In this document: piece by piece, positions 8,925 through 18,552 of the stretch
Layout of the letters: every line of letters starts with the position of its first letter
Position numbering within the stretch: position 1 is the stretch's first letter
Program-made: the position numbers and the translations under genes
The notes under the pieces: model-generated
The model's database searches: none
What the model was told of the DNA's origin: nothing
The model's input: only the letters and a program-made list of their open reading frames with translations
Source of the DNA: Pseudotabrizicola sp.
GTDB lineage: Bacteria > Pseudomonadota > Alphaproteobacteria > Rhodobacterales > Rhodobacteraceae
Length of the DNA: 64,000 nt
Direction: 5' to 3'
Assembly (NCBI RefSeq): GCF_030684215.1
Contig: NZ_JAUXOV010000077.1
Span: forward strand, 124,001 to 188,000

Positions 8925-9251
8925 ATGATTGACTGGGGCCGCGTGCAGGAACTGCAAACGGAAATCGGGCCGGATTGCTTTGGCGAAATTGTCGCACTTT
9001 TCCTTGAGGAAGCCGATGATGTCATCAGCCGGCTGCGGGCGCTGGCCGATGCAAGATCGCTGGAAAATGATCTGCATTTCCTGAAGGGAAGCGCCCTGAA
9101 CCTTGGCTTTTCAGATCTGGCACGGATTTGTCAGAACGGTGAGCGTGAGGCGGCATCTGGCTCTGTCGATGTGGCGATTGAAACCGTGATAGAGATTTAT
9201 CAAAAGTCGCGCAGTGCCTTTCTGGGCGGAATAAATGGCGTGGCGGCCTAG
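8925..9251 (+). CDS. Hpt-domain phosphotransfer protein
   Basis: A 108-residue stand-alone histidine phosphotransfer protein. The four-helix Hpt fold is signalled by the HFLKGSALNLGF segment; His51 is the expected phospho-acceptor, followed by the usual Lys54-Gly55-Ser56. The ATG at 8925 has a GGTGGG-type ribosome site upstream; an in-frame start at 8889 would add 12 unlikely residues. The gene is divergent from the REC-PP2C gene with 180 bp between them, so the two probably act in one phosphorelay. No histidine kinase is nearby. Its TAG overlaps the TAG of the convergent ilvA by 2-4 bp. Confidence 0.87.
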   Translation: MIDWGRVQELQTEIGPDCFGEIVALFLEEADDVISRLRALADARSLENDLHFLKGSALNLGFSDLARICQNGEREAASGSVDVAIETVIEIYQKSRSAFLGGINGVAA

Positions 9252-10495
9252 ATCAGGAACTCTGACAAAATACCGTCATTGGTGATGTCACGGTACGGAA
9301 ACGCCGCCTGATCCAACCGCGCAAAAAGCCGCGTGAAATTCTCTGGTGCTTTTGTCTCGATCCCGATCAGAACCGATCCAAAGTTTCGTGCAGATTTCTT
9401 GAGATACTCAAACCGCGCGATGTCATCCTCTGGCCCCAGCATTTCCAAGAACTCACGCAGCGCACCCGGTCGCTGCGGCATTCGTAGAATGAAGTACTTC
9501 TTCAGCCCAGCAAAACGCTGCGCCCGCTCTTTCACTTCGGGCAAGCGCTCAAAATCAAAATTCCCGCCCGAGGTGATACAAACCACCGTCTTGCCCCGGA
9601 TCACGTCCGCCACATCGGCCAGCACATCCACCGACAACGCTCCGGCAGGCTCCAGAACCACGCCTTCAACGTTCAGCATCTCCAGCATCGTGATGCAGAT
9701 GCGGTCCTCTGGTGCCAGCAACACATGGGCCGGATCAACCCAATCCAGCAGGGCAAAGGTCTTGTCCCCCAACCGCGCTACAGCCGCCCCATCGACAAAA
9801 CTGTTCACCTGCCCCAAGGTTTCCGGGGCGCCAACCTGCAGCGCCGCTGTCAAAGACGCACCACCCATGGGCTCGACAAAGCGATACTCCACCTCTGGCG
9901 CAATGCTTCGCAGATACCGTGTGACCCCTGACGACAATCCGCCACCGCCGACCGGTAAGATCACCAGATCAGGCGCGCCGCCCAACTGATCCAGCATCTC
10001 GACCGCGACAGAAGCCTGACCAAGGATCACGTCGTCATCATCAAAGGGCGATAGAAACACCGCCCCTTGTTCGGCGCAAAACGCCTTGGCTGCCGCCAAG
10101 GTCTGGTCAAAATAGTCGCCAGTCAGCACAATCTTCACCTGACCGGCGCCAAAAACCCGAGTCTTGTCAATTTTTTGCTGTGGCGTCGTCACCGGCATGA
10201 AAATCGTGCCCCGCACGCCAAAATGACGGCAAGCAAAAGCTACCCCCTGCGCATGATTGCCCGCACTGGCACAGACGAAGTGCTCTTGCCCCGGCTGCCC
10301 CTCCCGCACCTTGCGCATGGCAGTAAACGCGCCGCGCAACTTATAGGATCGCACAGGCGACAGGTCTTCGCGCTTAAGCCAGATATCAGCGCCGAACCGC
10401 TGCGACAGATAGTCATTTCGCTGCAACGGCGTCGGATCAAAAAGATCGCGCAGGGCATCGGTGGCAAGGCGGGCGTTTGCGGCAAAATCACTCAT
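9248..10495 (-). CDS. ilvA: Threonine ammonia-lyase (threonine deaminase)
   Basis: A 415-residue PLP enzyme that converts threonine to 2-oxobutanoate, the first committed step of isoleucine synthesis. Lys52 in SYKLRGA is the Schiff-base lysine, and VGGGGL is the glycine-rich phosphate-binding loop. A C-terminal region of ~90 residues (from about 325) matches the single regulatory ACT-like domain of the short IlvA form and is likely to bind isoleucine. The ATG at 10493-10495 fits the family start; the open frame to 10600 has no supporting ribosome site and was rejected. The gene is divergent from argG (125 bp between starts). A serine/threonine dehydratase role is the main alternative. Confidence 0.92.
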   Translation of the reverse strand: MSDFAANARLATDALRDLFDPTPLQRNDYLSQRFGADIWLKREDLSPVRSYKLRGAFTAMRKVREGQPGQEHFVCASAGNHAQGVAFACRHFGVRGTIFMPVTTPQQKIDKTRVFGAGQVKIVLTGDYFDQTLAAAKAFCAEQGAVFLSPFDDDDVILGQASVAVEMLDQLGGAPDLVILPVGGGGLSSGVTRYLRSIAPEVEYRFVEPMGGASLTAALQVGAPETLGQVNSFVDGAAVARLGDKTFALLDWVDPAHVLLAPEDRICITMLEMLNVEGVVLEPAGALSVDVLADVADVIRGKTVVCITSGGNFDFERLPEVKERAQRFAGLKKYFILRMPQRPGALREFLEMLGPEDDIARFEYLKKSARNFGSVLIGIETKAPENFTRLFARLDQAAFPYRDITNDGILSEFLI

Positions 10496-10620
10496 GCCCT
10501 TGGATGCCGCAGCGGCAGTGCTTTGGCAAGCACGACGATTTTGTATCCATAACACCCGTGTTTCTTGCCCTTTGCGCCAAATCCCCTTAGACCCGCGCAA
10601 ATCCCAAAGGGAGCGTGCAC

Positions 10621-11853
10621 ATGTCGAAACCCAAGAAAGTCGTCCTCGCCTATTCCGGCGGTCTGGATACCTCGATCATCCTGAAATGGCTGCAAACAGA
10701 ATACGGCTGCGAGGTAATCACCTTTACCGCCGATCTGGGCCAGGGAGAAGAGCTGGAGCCAGCCCGCGAAAAGGCGGTCCTGCTGGGGATCAAGCCAGAA
10801 AACATCCACATCGTTGACGTGCGCGAAGAGTTTGTGCGCGATTACGTCTTCCCGATGTTCCGCGCCAATGCGTTGTATGAGGGGCTGTATCTTCTGGGCA
10901 CCTCCATCGCCCGCCCGCTGATCTCCAAACACCTGGTTGATATCGCCCATGCCCATGGCGCAGATGCGGTGGCGCATGGCGCGACCGGCAAGGGCAATGA
11001 TCAGGTCCGGTTTGAGCTGTCGGCTTATGCGCTTGACCCGTCGATCCGGGTGATTGCGCCTTGGCGCGAATGGGATCTGACCAGCCGCACAAAGCTTATC
11101 GAATTTGCCGAGGCGAACCAGATCCCGATTGCCAAAGACAAGCGCGGCGAGGCACCGTTTTCAGTTGATGCCAACCTGTTGCACACCTCGTCCGAAGGCA
11201 AGGCGCTGGAAAACCCGGCCGAAGAAGCGCCAGAGTATGTCTATCAGCGTACCGTATCGCCCGAAGACGCGCCAAACACGCCGGAATACGTCGAGATCAG
11301 CTTTGAGCGCGGCGACGCGGTGGCGATCAACGGCGAAGCGATGTCGCCCGCCACGATCCTTACCAAGCTGAACGAGCTGGGCGGCGCGCATGGCATTGGC
11401 CGTCTCGATTTCGTGGAAAACCGATTTGTTGGCATGAAATCGCGCGGCATTTATGAAACCCCCGGCGGTACCGTTCTGCTGGAGGCACATCGCGGGATTG
11501 AGCAGATCACGCTGGATGCAGGTGCAGGCCACCTTAAAGACAGCATCATGCCGCGCTATGCCGAGCTGATCTACAACGGCTTCTGGTTCTCGCCCGAGCG
11601 GGAAATGCTGCAAGCCCTGATTGACAAGAGTCAGGAACACGTGACCGGCACCGTGCGGCTGAAGCTCTACAAGGGTTCCGCCACCTGCATTGGCCGCTGG
11701 TCGGATCATTCGCTGTATTCAGAGGCTCATGTGACCTTTGAAGACGACGCCGGCGCCTATGACCAGAAAGACGCCGCGGGCTTTATCCGCCTGAACGCTC
11801 TGCGCCTGAAACTGATTGCCAACCGCAACACGCGGGTGGCAGGCAAGGGCTGA
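10621..11853 (+). CDS. argG: Argininosuccinate synthase
   Basis: A 410-residue enzyme that joins citrulline and aspartate using ATP, the penultimate step of arginine synthesis. The ATP pyrophosphatase loop AYSGGLDTS is at residues 10-18, and the central segment [12 protein letters not shown] is the citrulline/aspartate-binding core. The ATG at 10621 is preceded by AAAGGGAG at a normal distance; a GTG 6 bp upstream is less likely. Length is normal. It is transcribed alone and ends at a strong symmetric terminator (11874-11900). Cytoplasmic. Confidence 0.97.
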   Translation: MSKPKKVVLAYSGGLDTSIILKWLQTEYGCEVITFTADLGQGEELEPAREKAVLLGIKPENIHIVDVREEFVRDYVFPMFRANALYEGLYLLGTSIARPLISKHLVDIAHAHGADAVAHGATGKGNDQVRFELSAYALDPSIRVIAPWREWDLTSRTKLIEFAEANQIPIAKDKRGEAPFSVDANLLHTSSEGKALENPAEEAPEYVYQRTVSPEDAPNTPEYVEISFERGDAVAINGEAMSPATILTKLNELGGAHGIGRLDFVENRFVGMKSRGIYETPGGTVLLEAHRGIEQITLDAGAGHLKDSIMPRYAELIYNGFWFSPEREMLQALIDKSQEHVTGTVRLKLYKGSATCIGRWSDHSLYSEAHVTFEDDAGAYDQKDAAGFIRLNALRLKLIANRNTRVAGKG

Positions 11854-11873
11854 AAATAGCCTCTGTGCTTGCG

Positions 11874-11900
11874 AAAAGGGCCGGTACTCTGGCCCTTTTT
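11874..11900. terminator. Bidirectional intrinsic terminator between argG and the sulfotransferase gene
   Basis: An AAAAGGGCC arm and a GGCCCTTTTT arm flank an 8-base loop. The stem is followed by a T-run on both strands, so it can end argG on the plus strand and the convergent sulfotransferase-like gene on the minus strand. Confidence 0.85.
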
Positions 11901-12616
11901 CACATTTTGAATGCGGCCAGTTTTTTGTAGTAAGGCAGTGCCTGATCGACAATTGATTGATAGCCGCTGGGTAGATCGGGCAAAGGCCCCTCCGGGTCTT
12001 CGAACCCGGTCGACCGATGCACAGCCCCATACCAATGCGGCCCCCAAACCCCGTCATAGGGCTTTGGCCCGGCGGGCCAGTGCAGCATGTTTTTAATGAA
12101 CAGAATGCCCAGCGCATCGCACAGATTGTTAAGCGCCGCATACGGGTCTGCACGAAGATCGGCACTGTCGATGACCAGCGGTGCCTCACCCATCCAATCG
12201 GCCACCTGATCGAACAATTCCGCCTGCTGAACAAAGCCGATATCCATCAGGGTCGGCCCCTCGCGCTTTTTCGCATAGGACGCCACCACCCGCGCCGGAT
12301 GGCGGATCAGAAACACATTGGTCAGATCCCGCATAAACTGTCGGTCAAACTGCGGGATCATGTGCAACGTCATGTGTTTTTGGTAAAATAGGCTCTGAGC
12401 TTGCGGAATCTCACCGATGCAGGTGGCGGCAACCTTAGCGGGGTCTGACTCATGCGCTGCGATGATCTGATCGCGCATCGGGTGGTCAATCACGGTTTGC
12501 CGCAGATACGCCGCATAAAACGGCTCATCCCAAACCGCACAATCGCCCCGCGCGGCAAAGGCATACATCATGGCCGTCGACAGATTGCGTGGCCCGGACC
12601 ACATCGCGATTTTCAT
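11900..12616 (-). CDS. Sulfotransferase-like P-loop protein
   Basis: A 238-residue protein with a sulfotransferase-type fold. SGPRNLST at residues 7-14 is the PAPS 5'-phosphosulfate loop, and FLIRHPARVVASY resembles the 3'-phosphate-binding segment. No membrane anchor or signal is seen, so it is cytoplasmic. It lies 54 bp downstream of a class IV aminotransferase on the same strand, and the two probably form an operon. That pairing suggests a role connected to amino acid metabolism rather than polysaccharide sulfation. The acceptor is unknown, and the domain could also have lost sulfotransferase activity. The start at 12614-12616 sits just before the P-loop, as the fold requires. Confidence 0.8.
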   Translation of the reverse strand: MKIAMWSGPRNLSTAMMYAFAARGDCAVWDEPFYAAYLRQTVIDHPMRDQIIAAHESDPAKVAATCIGEIPQAQSLFYQKHMTLHMIPQFDRQFMRDLTNVFLIRHPARVVASYAKKREGPTLMDIGFVQQAELFDQVADWMGEAPLVIDSADLRADPYAALNNLCDALGILFIKNMLHWPAGPKPYDGVWGPHWYGAVHRSTGFEDPEGPLPDLPSGYQSIVDQALPYYKKLAAFKM

Positions 12617-12670
12617 GGCTGATTTCCGTATAGTTCATGTATGGCAAGTGTATGGCTGACAGCCCTACGT

Positions 12671-13570
12671 TCACGCACCGACCAAGGCCTTGTAAAGCCC
12701 GCGCAGGCGTTCGGTCATCGGGCCCATCTGACCGTCACCGATCCTGCGCCCGTCGATCATACCCACCGGAGTCTGCGCGCCGAAGGTTCCTGTCAGAAAT
12801 GCCTCATCCGCGCCATAGGTGTCGACAAGGCTGAAGTTGCGTTCAAACACCGGGATGCCGTTGGCGCGGCACAGGTCGATGACCTTGCCCCGAGTGATTC
12901 CGTTCATGCAATAGTCGCCGGTGCTGGTCCAGACCTGCCCCTTTCTCACGATAAAGAAATTGCAGGCGTTGGTGGTGTTCACGAAGCCATGCGCATCCAG
13001 CATCAGCGCTTCATCCGCGCCAGCCTTTTCGGCGGCAATGCAGGCGAGAATGCAGTTCAGCTTGGAATGCGAATTCAGCTTGGGGTCTTGCGTCATTGGC
13101 AAGCCGCGCAGATGCGGCACTGTGGCCAAGCGAATGGGGCGCGGCAGTTTTTGGCGTGAATGTTCCATGATGATCACCACGGTCGGGCCCCGCTGCGACA
13201 GCTTGGGGTGCTGGAACGGGCGGGTCTTGACGCCGCGCGTCACCATCAGCCGTGCGTGGGCATCCGTGGTCATCGCGTTTGCGGCCTGCGTTTCCAGCAC
13301 GGCGGCGATGATTTGATTCCGGGTCATCCCGATATCCAGATCGATCGCCTTTGCCGCCTCGAACAGGCGGTCCATGTGTTCATCAAGGAACGTCCAAGCG
13401 CCATTATAGAGCCTTATTCCTTCCCACACACCATCGCCGAGCATGAAGCCGGAATCGTAGACTGATACAGTTGCTTCGGCCCGTGGCTTCAGCGCCCCAT
13501 TCACCCAGATCAGGATGTTTTCGTTGCGCGCATCATCTTCGGCCTGATGGGTTGAGACATGGTTGGTCAT
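12671..13570 (-). CDS. Class IV (branched-chain or D-) amino acid aminotransferase
   Basis: A 299-residue PLP aminotransferase of fold type IV. Lys170 in HSKLNC is the expected Schiff-base lysine. It is followed by the family pattern EKAGADEALMLD then GFVNTTNACNFFIV, where most relatives have an EG pair in place of the asparagine/threonine run. The ATG at 13568-13570 has GGAGGG upstream. Branched-chain aminotransferase, D-amino acid aminotransferase and aminodeoxychorismate lyase all share this fold. Length and the RG motif (TRGVKTR) fit a branched-chain-like enzyme best, but the specificity is not decided. Likely cotranscribed with the sulfotransferase-like gene. Confidence 0.85.
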   Translation of the reverse strand: MTNHVSTHQAEDDARNENILIWVNGALKPRAEATVSVYDSGFMLGDGVWEGIRLYNGAWTFLDEHMDRLFEAAKAIDLDIGMTRNQIIAAVLETQAANAMTTDAHARLMVTRGVKTRPFQHPKLSQRGPTVVIIMEHSRQKLPRPIRLATVPHLRGLPMTQDPKLNSHSKLNCILACIAAEKAGADEALMLDAHGFVNTTNACNFFIVRKGQVWTSTGDYCMNGITRGKVIDLCRANGIPVFERNFSLVDTYGADEAFLTGTFGAQTPVGMIDGRRIGDGQMGPMTERLRGLYKALVGA

Positions 13571-13712
13571 GGGGCCCTCCGTTTCGGTGTAACGCTATGC
13601 GGGTCGTGCGCGAAGGGAAAGGGGTGGCTTCACCTATGCGTGACATCACTCAGGGGTGAGTGGACGCCGCAGGCAAACAGAGCATGTTAAAAATCAGAAC
13701 AAGGAGCGCGGT

Positions 13713-14345
13713 ATGAAGCGGATGTTGTCGATTGTGGCCGGTCTGGCCCTTATGGTGCTGGTCGCAGCCACGGGTGGCAGCCATGCCGCAACCGAAAAGG
13801 CAATTGTGGCCGGGGGCTGTTTCTGGTGCGTTGAGTCGGATTTTGAAAAGGTGCCGGGGGTGCGGTCTGTGGTGTCGGGCTATACCGGCGGACGCATGCA
13901 GAACCCGACCTATCAAAACCATGACGGCCATTATGAGGCCGTCGAGATCACCTTTGACAACAGCAGGATCACTTATGCCCAACTGATCGCGATGTTTCTG
14001 CGTTCGGTTGATGTGACCGATGCAGAGGGGCAATTCTGTGACCGTGGGCCAGCCTATCGCACAGCGATTTTCGTCTCTAACCCAGCACAAAAGGCCGCAG
14101 CCGAGGCTGCGGTGGTCGAGGCCGGACGCGCCTTGGGCAAAAAGGTTGTGACCCCGGTTATCCCAGCAAGCACCTTCTGGATGGCCGAGGCCTATCATCA
14201 GGACTACTACAAAAGCTCTGAAATCATCCTGACACGCGCCGGGCCAAAGCAGAAGAAGAACGCTTATACCTTCTACCGCCAAGCCTGTGGGCGCGATGCA
14301 AGGGTCAAGCAGCTCTGGGGCAGTCAGGCTGCCTTTGCCAAGTAA
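13713..14345 (+). CDS. msrA: Peptide-methionine (S)-S-oxide reductase, exported
   Basis: A 210-residue MsrA that reduces methionine-S-sulfoxide. GCFWC holds the catalytic Cys36. The first ~25 residues form a Sec-type signal peptide (KR, a hydrophobic run, then SHA before A26), so the enzyme should be periplasmic or lipid-free exported rather than cytosolic. The ATG at 13713 has AAGGAG upstream; a longer frame from 13656 would place a charged segment before the signal and was rejected. The gene is alone on the plus strand and has no msrB partner nearby. It ends at a symmetric terminator. Confidence 0.93.
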   Translation: MKRMLSIVAGLALMVLVAATGGSHAATEKAIVAGGCFWCVESDFEKVPGVRSVVSGYTGGRMQNPTYQNHDGHYEAVEITFDNSRITYAQLIAMFLRSVDVTDAEGQFCDRGPAYRTAIFVSNPAQKAAAEAAVVEAGRALGKKVVTPVIPASTFWMAEAYHQDYYKSSEIILTRAGPKQKKNAYTFYRQACGRDARVKQLWGSQAAFAK

Positions 14346-14347
14346 CC

Positions 14348-14375
14348 AAAGGCCCGCCACACCGGCGGGCCTTTT
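14348..14375. terminator. Bidirectional intrinsic terminator between msrA and maeB
   Basis: AAAGGCCCGCC and GGCGGGCCTTTT arms form an 11-bp stem with a 5-base loop. The T-run is present on both strands, serving the convergent msrA and maeB genes. Confidence 0.87.
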
Positions 14376-14378
14376 GCT

Positions 14379-16640
14379 TTACTGACCAATCTTGCAGGCG
14401 GTCATCACTGCCATGTTCAGAATATCGTTCACCGTCGAATTGGTCGAACAGATCTGGATCGGCTTTTTCACCCCGGTCAGGATTGGCCCGATAACCGTGG
14501 CCCCCGCCATTTCCTGCATCAGTTTGACCGAGATGCTGGCCGAGTGCCGCGCGGGCACCACCAGAATATTGGCAGGCCCGGTCAGGCGGCAGAACGGATA
14601 GTGCTTCATCTGGTCTGCATTCAGCGCGACATCGACGGTCATTTCGCCTTCGTATTCGAAATCGACGCCCATCTTGTCCAGAACCCGTGGTGCGGCATGC
14701 ATCTTGGTTGCCCGCTCAGATACCGGATAGCCAAAGGTGGAGAACGACACAAACGCCACACGCGGCTCTAACCCTAGGGACCGCGCCACCCCGGCAGAGC
14801 GGATCGCAATCGTTGCCAGATCTTCCGGCTCTGGCCATTCCTGCACCAAAGTATCGGCAATCAGAATGATTCGCCCCTTGTGCAGCAGCGCCGTGACGCC
14901 CACCGCGCCATCGGCGGCGGTTGCATCAAAGACGTGATTGATCAGCGAAAGGATATGCGCCGATTTACGCGTCACCCCGGTGACCAGACCATCACCATGG
15001 CCGTGTTGCAGCATCAGCGCCGAAAACACGTGCCGGTCACGGGCCGCGAGTCGGTGAATATCCTCCCGGTCATGGCCGCTGCGTTGAAGGCGGCTGTACA
15101 GAAACTCCTTATAGGTCTCCAGATGCCGGGTGTTGGCGGCGTTTACCACTTCCAGCTCGCGCACCGCGTCGCCAAGGCCGGCAGCTTCCAGCTTTTCGCG
15201 CACATCCGGTTCGCGGCCCACCACGATCGCCTTGCCCAGACCGGCGCGCTGATAGGCGACGGCGGCGCGCAGCACACGCGGGTCGTCGCCTTCGGCAAAG
15301 ATCATGCGGGCCTGTGCTTGCTTGGCGCGTGCATGAATGCCCTGCAAAATGCTGGCGGTCGGATCCATGCGGCCTTTGAGGGCTTGCTCATAGGCCTTCA
15401 GGTCGATGATCGGGCGTCGGGCAACCCCGGTATCCATACCGGCCTTGGCCACGGCAGGCGGGATCACATAGATCAGCCGCGGATCAAACGGGGTCGGGAT
15501 AATGTAGTCGCGGCCAAATGACAGCTTGCGACCGTAAGCCATCGCCACCTCATCGGGCACATCTTCGCGCGCAAGGGCCGCAAGCGCACGTGCACAGGCG
15601 ATCTTCATTTCGTCATTGATGGCGCGGGCATGAATATCTAAAGCGCCCCGGAACAGGTAGGGGAACCCAAGCACGTTATTGACCTGATTGGGATAGTCCG
15701 ACCGCCCCGTGGCTACAATCGCATCGGGACGCACGGCATGCGCTTCTTCCGGGGTAATCTCTGGATCGGGGTTGGCCATGGCGAAAATGACCGGGTTTTC
15801 CGCCATACTCGACACCATTTCAGGTGTCACCGCGCCCTTGGCCGACACACCAAGGAACACGTCGGCACCATTCATCGCCTCATCCAGAGTGCGCAGATCG
15901 GTGCGCGCGGCATGGGCCGATTTCCACTGGTTCATGCCCTCGGTGCGGCCCTGATAGATCACGCCCTTGGTGTCGCACATGATGCAATTATCATGTTTGG
16001 CGCCCATGGATTTCAACAGCTCCAGACAGGCAATCCCCGCCGCGCCCGCACCATTCAGCACGATCCGGCAGTCTTCAATCTTTTTGCCCGACAGCTCCAG
16101 CGCGTTGATAAGCCCTGCCGCACAGATCACCGCCGTGCCGTGCTGGTCGTCGTGGAACACCGGAATGTCCATGATTTCCTTTAGCCGCTGCTCGATGATG
16201 AAACATTCGGGGGCCTTGATATCTTCAAGGTTGATGCCGCCAAACGTCGGGCCCATCAGGCTGATTGCCTTGATGATTTCTTCGGGGTCTTCGGTATCCA
16301 GCTCGATATCAATCGCGTTCACGTCGGCAAAGCGCTTGAACAGCACCGCCTTGCCTTCCATCACCGGCTTTGACGCCAGAGCGCCAAGGTTGCCCATGCC
16401 AAGGATTGCAGTGCCGTTGGAAATCACCGCCACCATGTTGCCCTTGACCGTATAGTCATAGGCCAACGCCGGATTGTCTGCGATGGCCTGCACGGGCACC
16501 GCAACGCCAGGGCTATAGGCCAACGACAAATCGCGCTGCGTCGCCATCGGGGTCGATGCGACAATTTCATATTTTCCGGGGCGCGGCTCCAGATGATAGG
16601 CAAGCGCTTCTTCGGGGGTCACACGGTTTTTCGAGGACAT
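14379..16640 (-). CDS. maeB: NADP-dependent malic enzyme, MaeB type
   Basis: A 753-residue hybrid malic enzyme. Residues ~1-430 are the malic enzyme proper (decarboxylates malate to pyruvate with NADP+): YSPGVAVP near the start, the FHDDQHGTA metal/substrate segment and the GAGAAGIA nucleotide loop. Residues ~430-753 resemble phosphotransacetylase, which in MaeB proteins is a regulatory domain sensing acetyl-CoA. The ATG at 16638-16640 gives the usual MaeB N-terminus; 19 further upstream codons lack support. A GT61 gene ends 75 bp upstream on the same strand, with no functional link apparent. Cytoplasmic, anaplerotic/gluconeogenic role. Confidence 0.95.
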   Translation of the reverse strand: MSSKNRVTPEEALAYHLEPRPGKYEIVASTPMATQRDLSLAYSPGVAVPVQAIADNPALAYDYTVKGNMVAVISNGTAILGMGNLGALASKPVMEGKAVLFKRFADVNAIDIELDTEDPEEIIKAISLMGPTFGGINLEDIKAPECFIIEQRLKEIMDIPVFHDDQHGTAVICAAGLINALELSGKKIEDCRIVLNGAGAAGIACLELLKSMGAKHDNCIMCDTKGVIYQGRTEGMNQWKSAHAARTDLRTLDEAMNGADVFLGVSAKGAVTPEMVSSMAENPVIFAMANPDPEITPEEAHAVRPDAIVATGRSDYPNQVNNVLGFPYLFRGALDIHARAINDEMKIACARALAALAREDVPDEVAMAYGRKLSFGRDYIIPTPFDPRLIYVIPPAVAKAGMDTGVARRPIIDLKAYEQALKGRMDPTASILQGIHARAKQAQARMIFAEGDDPRVLRAAVAYQRAGLGKAIVVGREPDVREKLEAAGLGDAVRELEVVNAANTRHLETYKEFLYSRLQRSGHDREDIHRLAARDRHVFSALMLQHGHGDGLVTGVTRKSAHILSLINHVFDATAADGAVGVTALLHKGRIILIADTLVQEWPEPEDLATIAIRSAGVARSLGLEPRVAFVSFSTFGYPVSERATKMHAAPRVLDKMGVDFEYEGEMTVDVALNADQMKHYPFCRLTGPANILVVPARHSASISVKLMQEMAGATVIGPILTGVKKPIQICSTNSTVNDILNMAVMTACKIGQ

Positions 16641-16715
16641 GGGCCATATGTTCCTTGATGGGTTTCGTCCGTCATAGCGAGGCAAAGCGCACCGCACAAT
16701 GCACAGGTGGCGGAG

Positions 16716-18461
16716 CTACAGCAGTTGCCTTACCCAGTCGCGACCCTTTGACAACTCGGCAATGCGGTCGGGGAATTCGGCCTGCAACAACCGGATGGCC
16801 CAGACCTGCACTTCGGTCTTGTTCAGGCGGCGCGCGCACCACAACACTTGCGCCAGAATCTGCCAACGGCTGGGGTCCGCCTGCCGCGCCCCATACAGGG
16901 CAACCAGTTCTGCACCCCATTCCGCGCGCGCCTTGTGCAACTCGGCCTGCGCCAGACACAGATCAGCATGGTCCGCTTGCATGTCATGGTGGCGGTCCAG
17001 CACCGCCCCGGCCCGATCCAGATGGCCCGAGCGCAGCAATTGCCCTGCCAGCCGCGCCACATCCTCGGCCCGGTTCAAGCGCGGAACATGGCCACATAGC
17101 GCGGCGATAAAGGCCATCACCCGGCCCAAACCACGCTCGGTCAAGTGCGCTGGCACGATTCCTGCGGTGTTGAAATCCGGCACTTCCAGCGGGGCATCGC
17201 TGTGATGATCGGCAATGAACGACACATAGCGGCAACCCGAGGCATGGGCGACCGGCCAGAAATCGCCCCAGCGAATTTGTGCGGTCTGCAACGTGGCGAT
17301 CTCGATCATCGTGGCATCCGGGTTGGCGAACAGCATATTGGCGAACCCAGCCCCATGCGCCGACACAACCACTTCGGCCCGCGCCATCAGGGCAATTTGC
17401 TCCAGTGGGGTAAGATCCTCGAACGCCAACCGGACAAAGCCGAACGCTTCTAGCAGTTCCACCAACGCGGCCTCGCCCAGCATCTTGCGGTCACGAGCCA
17501 ACCCCGGAGCGCGGGCAATGTAGACACGTTTAGGCAGATGGCTGAAATCCAGACCCTCAATCGCCCGCAGTGCACGCTCGCGCAAAGCCGGCAAGCTGCT
17601 TTCGACAGAGTTCATCGATACCATGGCCCGCGTGGTCCGGGTGCCGCTGTGACCGTGCCAAGACAGACCCGACGGCGCCAAACCGTCCAGCGACCCGATC
17701 ACCGAGGGCGGCATCTGGAAATAGGTCCACTGAAAGCTGAACGCAGACAGCACTTGGGCATAATCCTTTGGTGTGCGCTCCAGCACCACCCGACCCGCCA
17801 GTTCAGGAAAAAGCGCTTCGATAAACGCAAGCACAAAGGCGCGGGTTTTGTCGGGGTGGTTGGGAAAATGCAAAAACACCCGGCCCCGAAACGTCATCGC
17901 GTCCAGTACACAAAGCTGCGGCAGGGTTTCGGTCAGAAAGTGAAAGAAATTGAAAGTATTGCGACACTCCAACGCAAAATCCAGATCCTCTGGTGCCACG
18001 ACCAGAGGCAGCGCCGCACCTTCATTCGCCACCTGACAACCTGCGAAGTATCGGCTCAGCGCGGCCTCACTGTCTTCACCCACCCGGTCCCAGTTGTACC
18101 GGTTCAACAACCGCGCCCCCGCTGCGCCATTCAAAAGCGCTTTGCCCCCCACGGTCGCGTAAGATCTGCGAAACGCAGCGCCTTGAAGCAGTACCGGAAC
18201 CACGTTGAACTCGGCCACTCGCGCAAAGGTTCGGTGCCGCTTCACTTGCCGGACATGCGCCTCAATCCGGGCGTTCATGCCAGCATCACCAGACGCCGCG
18301 AACCCTTCAATCACCGCCGGATCACGCAAGCGCCACCAGAAGGCCGGCGCGGCCAAAAACCCGATCCCCGGATCCCGCGCCGGGTCCAGAAACAGCGCCC
18401 CTGCCTCCGCCTCGTGATCAATCTGGTTGCGCACGATTTCCCCTTTATCCGAGAAATGCAC
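16716..18461 (-). CDS. Family GT61 glycosyltransferase with C-terminal TPR-like region
   Basis: A 581-residue protein. The central part carries the GT61/DUF563 signature VVSAHGAGFANMLFANP around residues 370-385, preceded by the TETLPQL segment typical of the family. The last ~130 residues are helical and repeat-like (GHLDRAGAVLDRH, then LAQAELHKARAEW), suggesting tetratricopeptide repeats. No signal peptide or membrane helix is seen, so it is probably cytoplasmic. The donor and acceptor are unknown; relatives modify capsule or exopolysaccharide glycans. It stands between maeB and mutS, away from any polysaccharide cluster. Start choice (18459-18461) is the first ATG of the frame and moderately certain. 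Confidence 0.82.
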   Translation of the reverse strand: MHFSDKGEIVRNQIDHEAEAGALFLDPARDPGIGFLAAPAFWWRLRDPAVIEGFAASGDAGMNARIEAHVRQVKRHRTFARVAEFNVVPVLLQGAAFRRSYATVGGKALLNGAAGARLLNRYNWDRVGEDSEAALSRYFAGCQVANEGAALPLVVAPEDLDFALECRNTFNFFHFLTETLPQLCVLDAMTFRGRVFLHFPNHPDKTRAFVLAFIEALFPELAGRVVLERTPKDYAQVLSAFSFQWTYFQMPPSVIGSLDGLAPSGLSWHGHSGTRTTRAMVSMNSVESSLPALRERALRAIEGLDFSHLPKRVYIARAPGLARDRKMLGEAALVELLEAFGFVRLAFEDLTPLEQIALMARAEVVVSAHGAGFANMLFANPDATMIEIATLQTAQIRWGDFWPVAHASGCRYVSFIADHHSDAPLEVPDFNTAGIVPAHLTERGLGRVMAFIAALCGHVPRLNRAEDVARLAGQLLRSGHLDRAGAVLDRHHDMQADHADLCLAQAELHKARAEWGAELVALYGARQADPSRWQILAQVLWCARRLNKTEVQVWAIRLLQAEFPDRIAELSKGRDWVRQLL

Positions 18462-18552
18462 CCTAGCATGTGGCCCGCACAGGTCCAGAGGGATAGCCCT
18501 TTCCCCCGTCGCCCCGGTTTTGTAGGGTCAGCCCGCAGCAGGGGGGCAAAGT

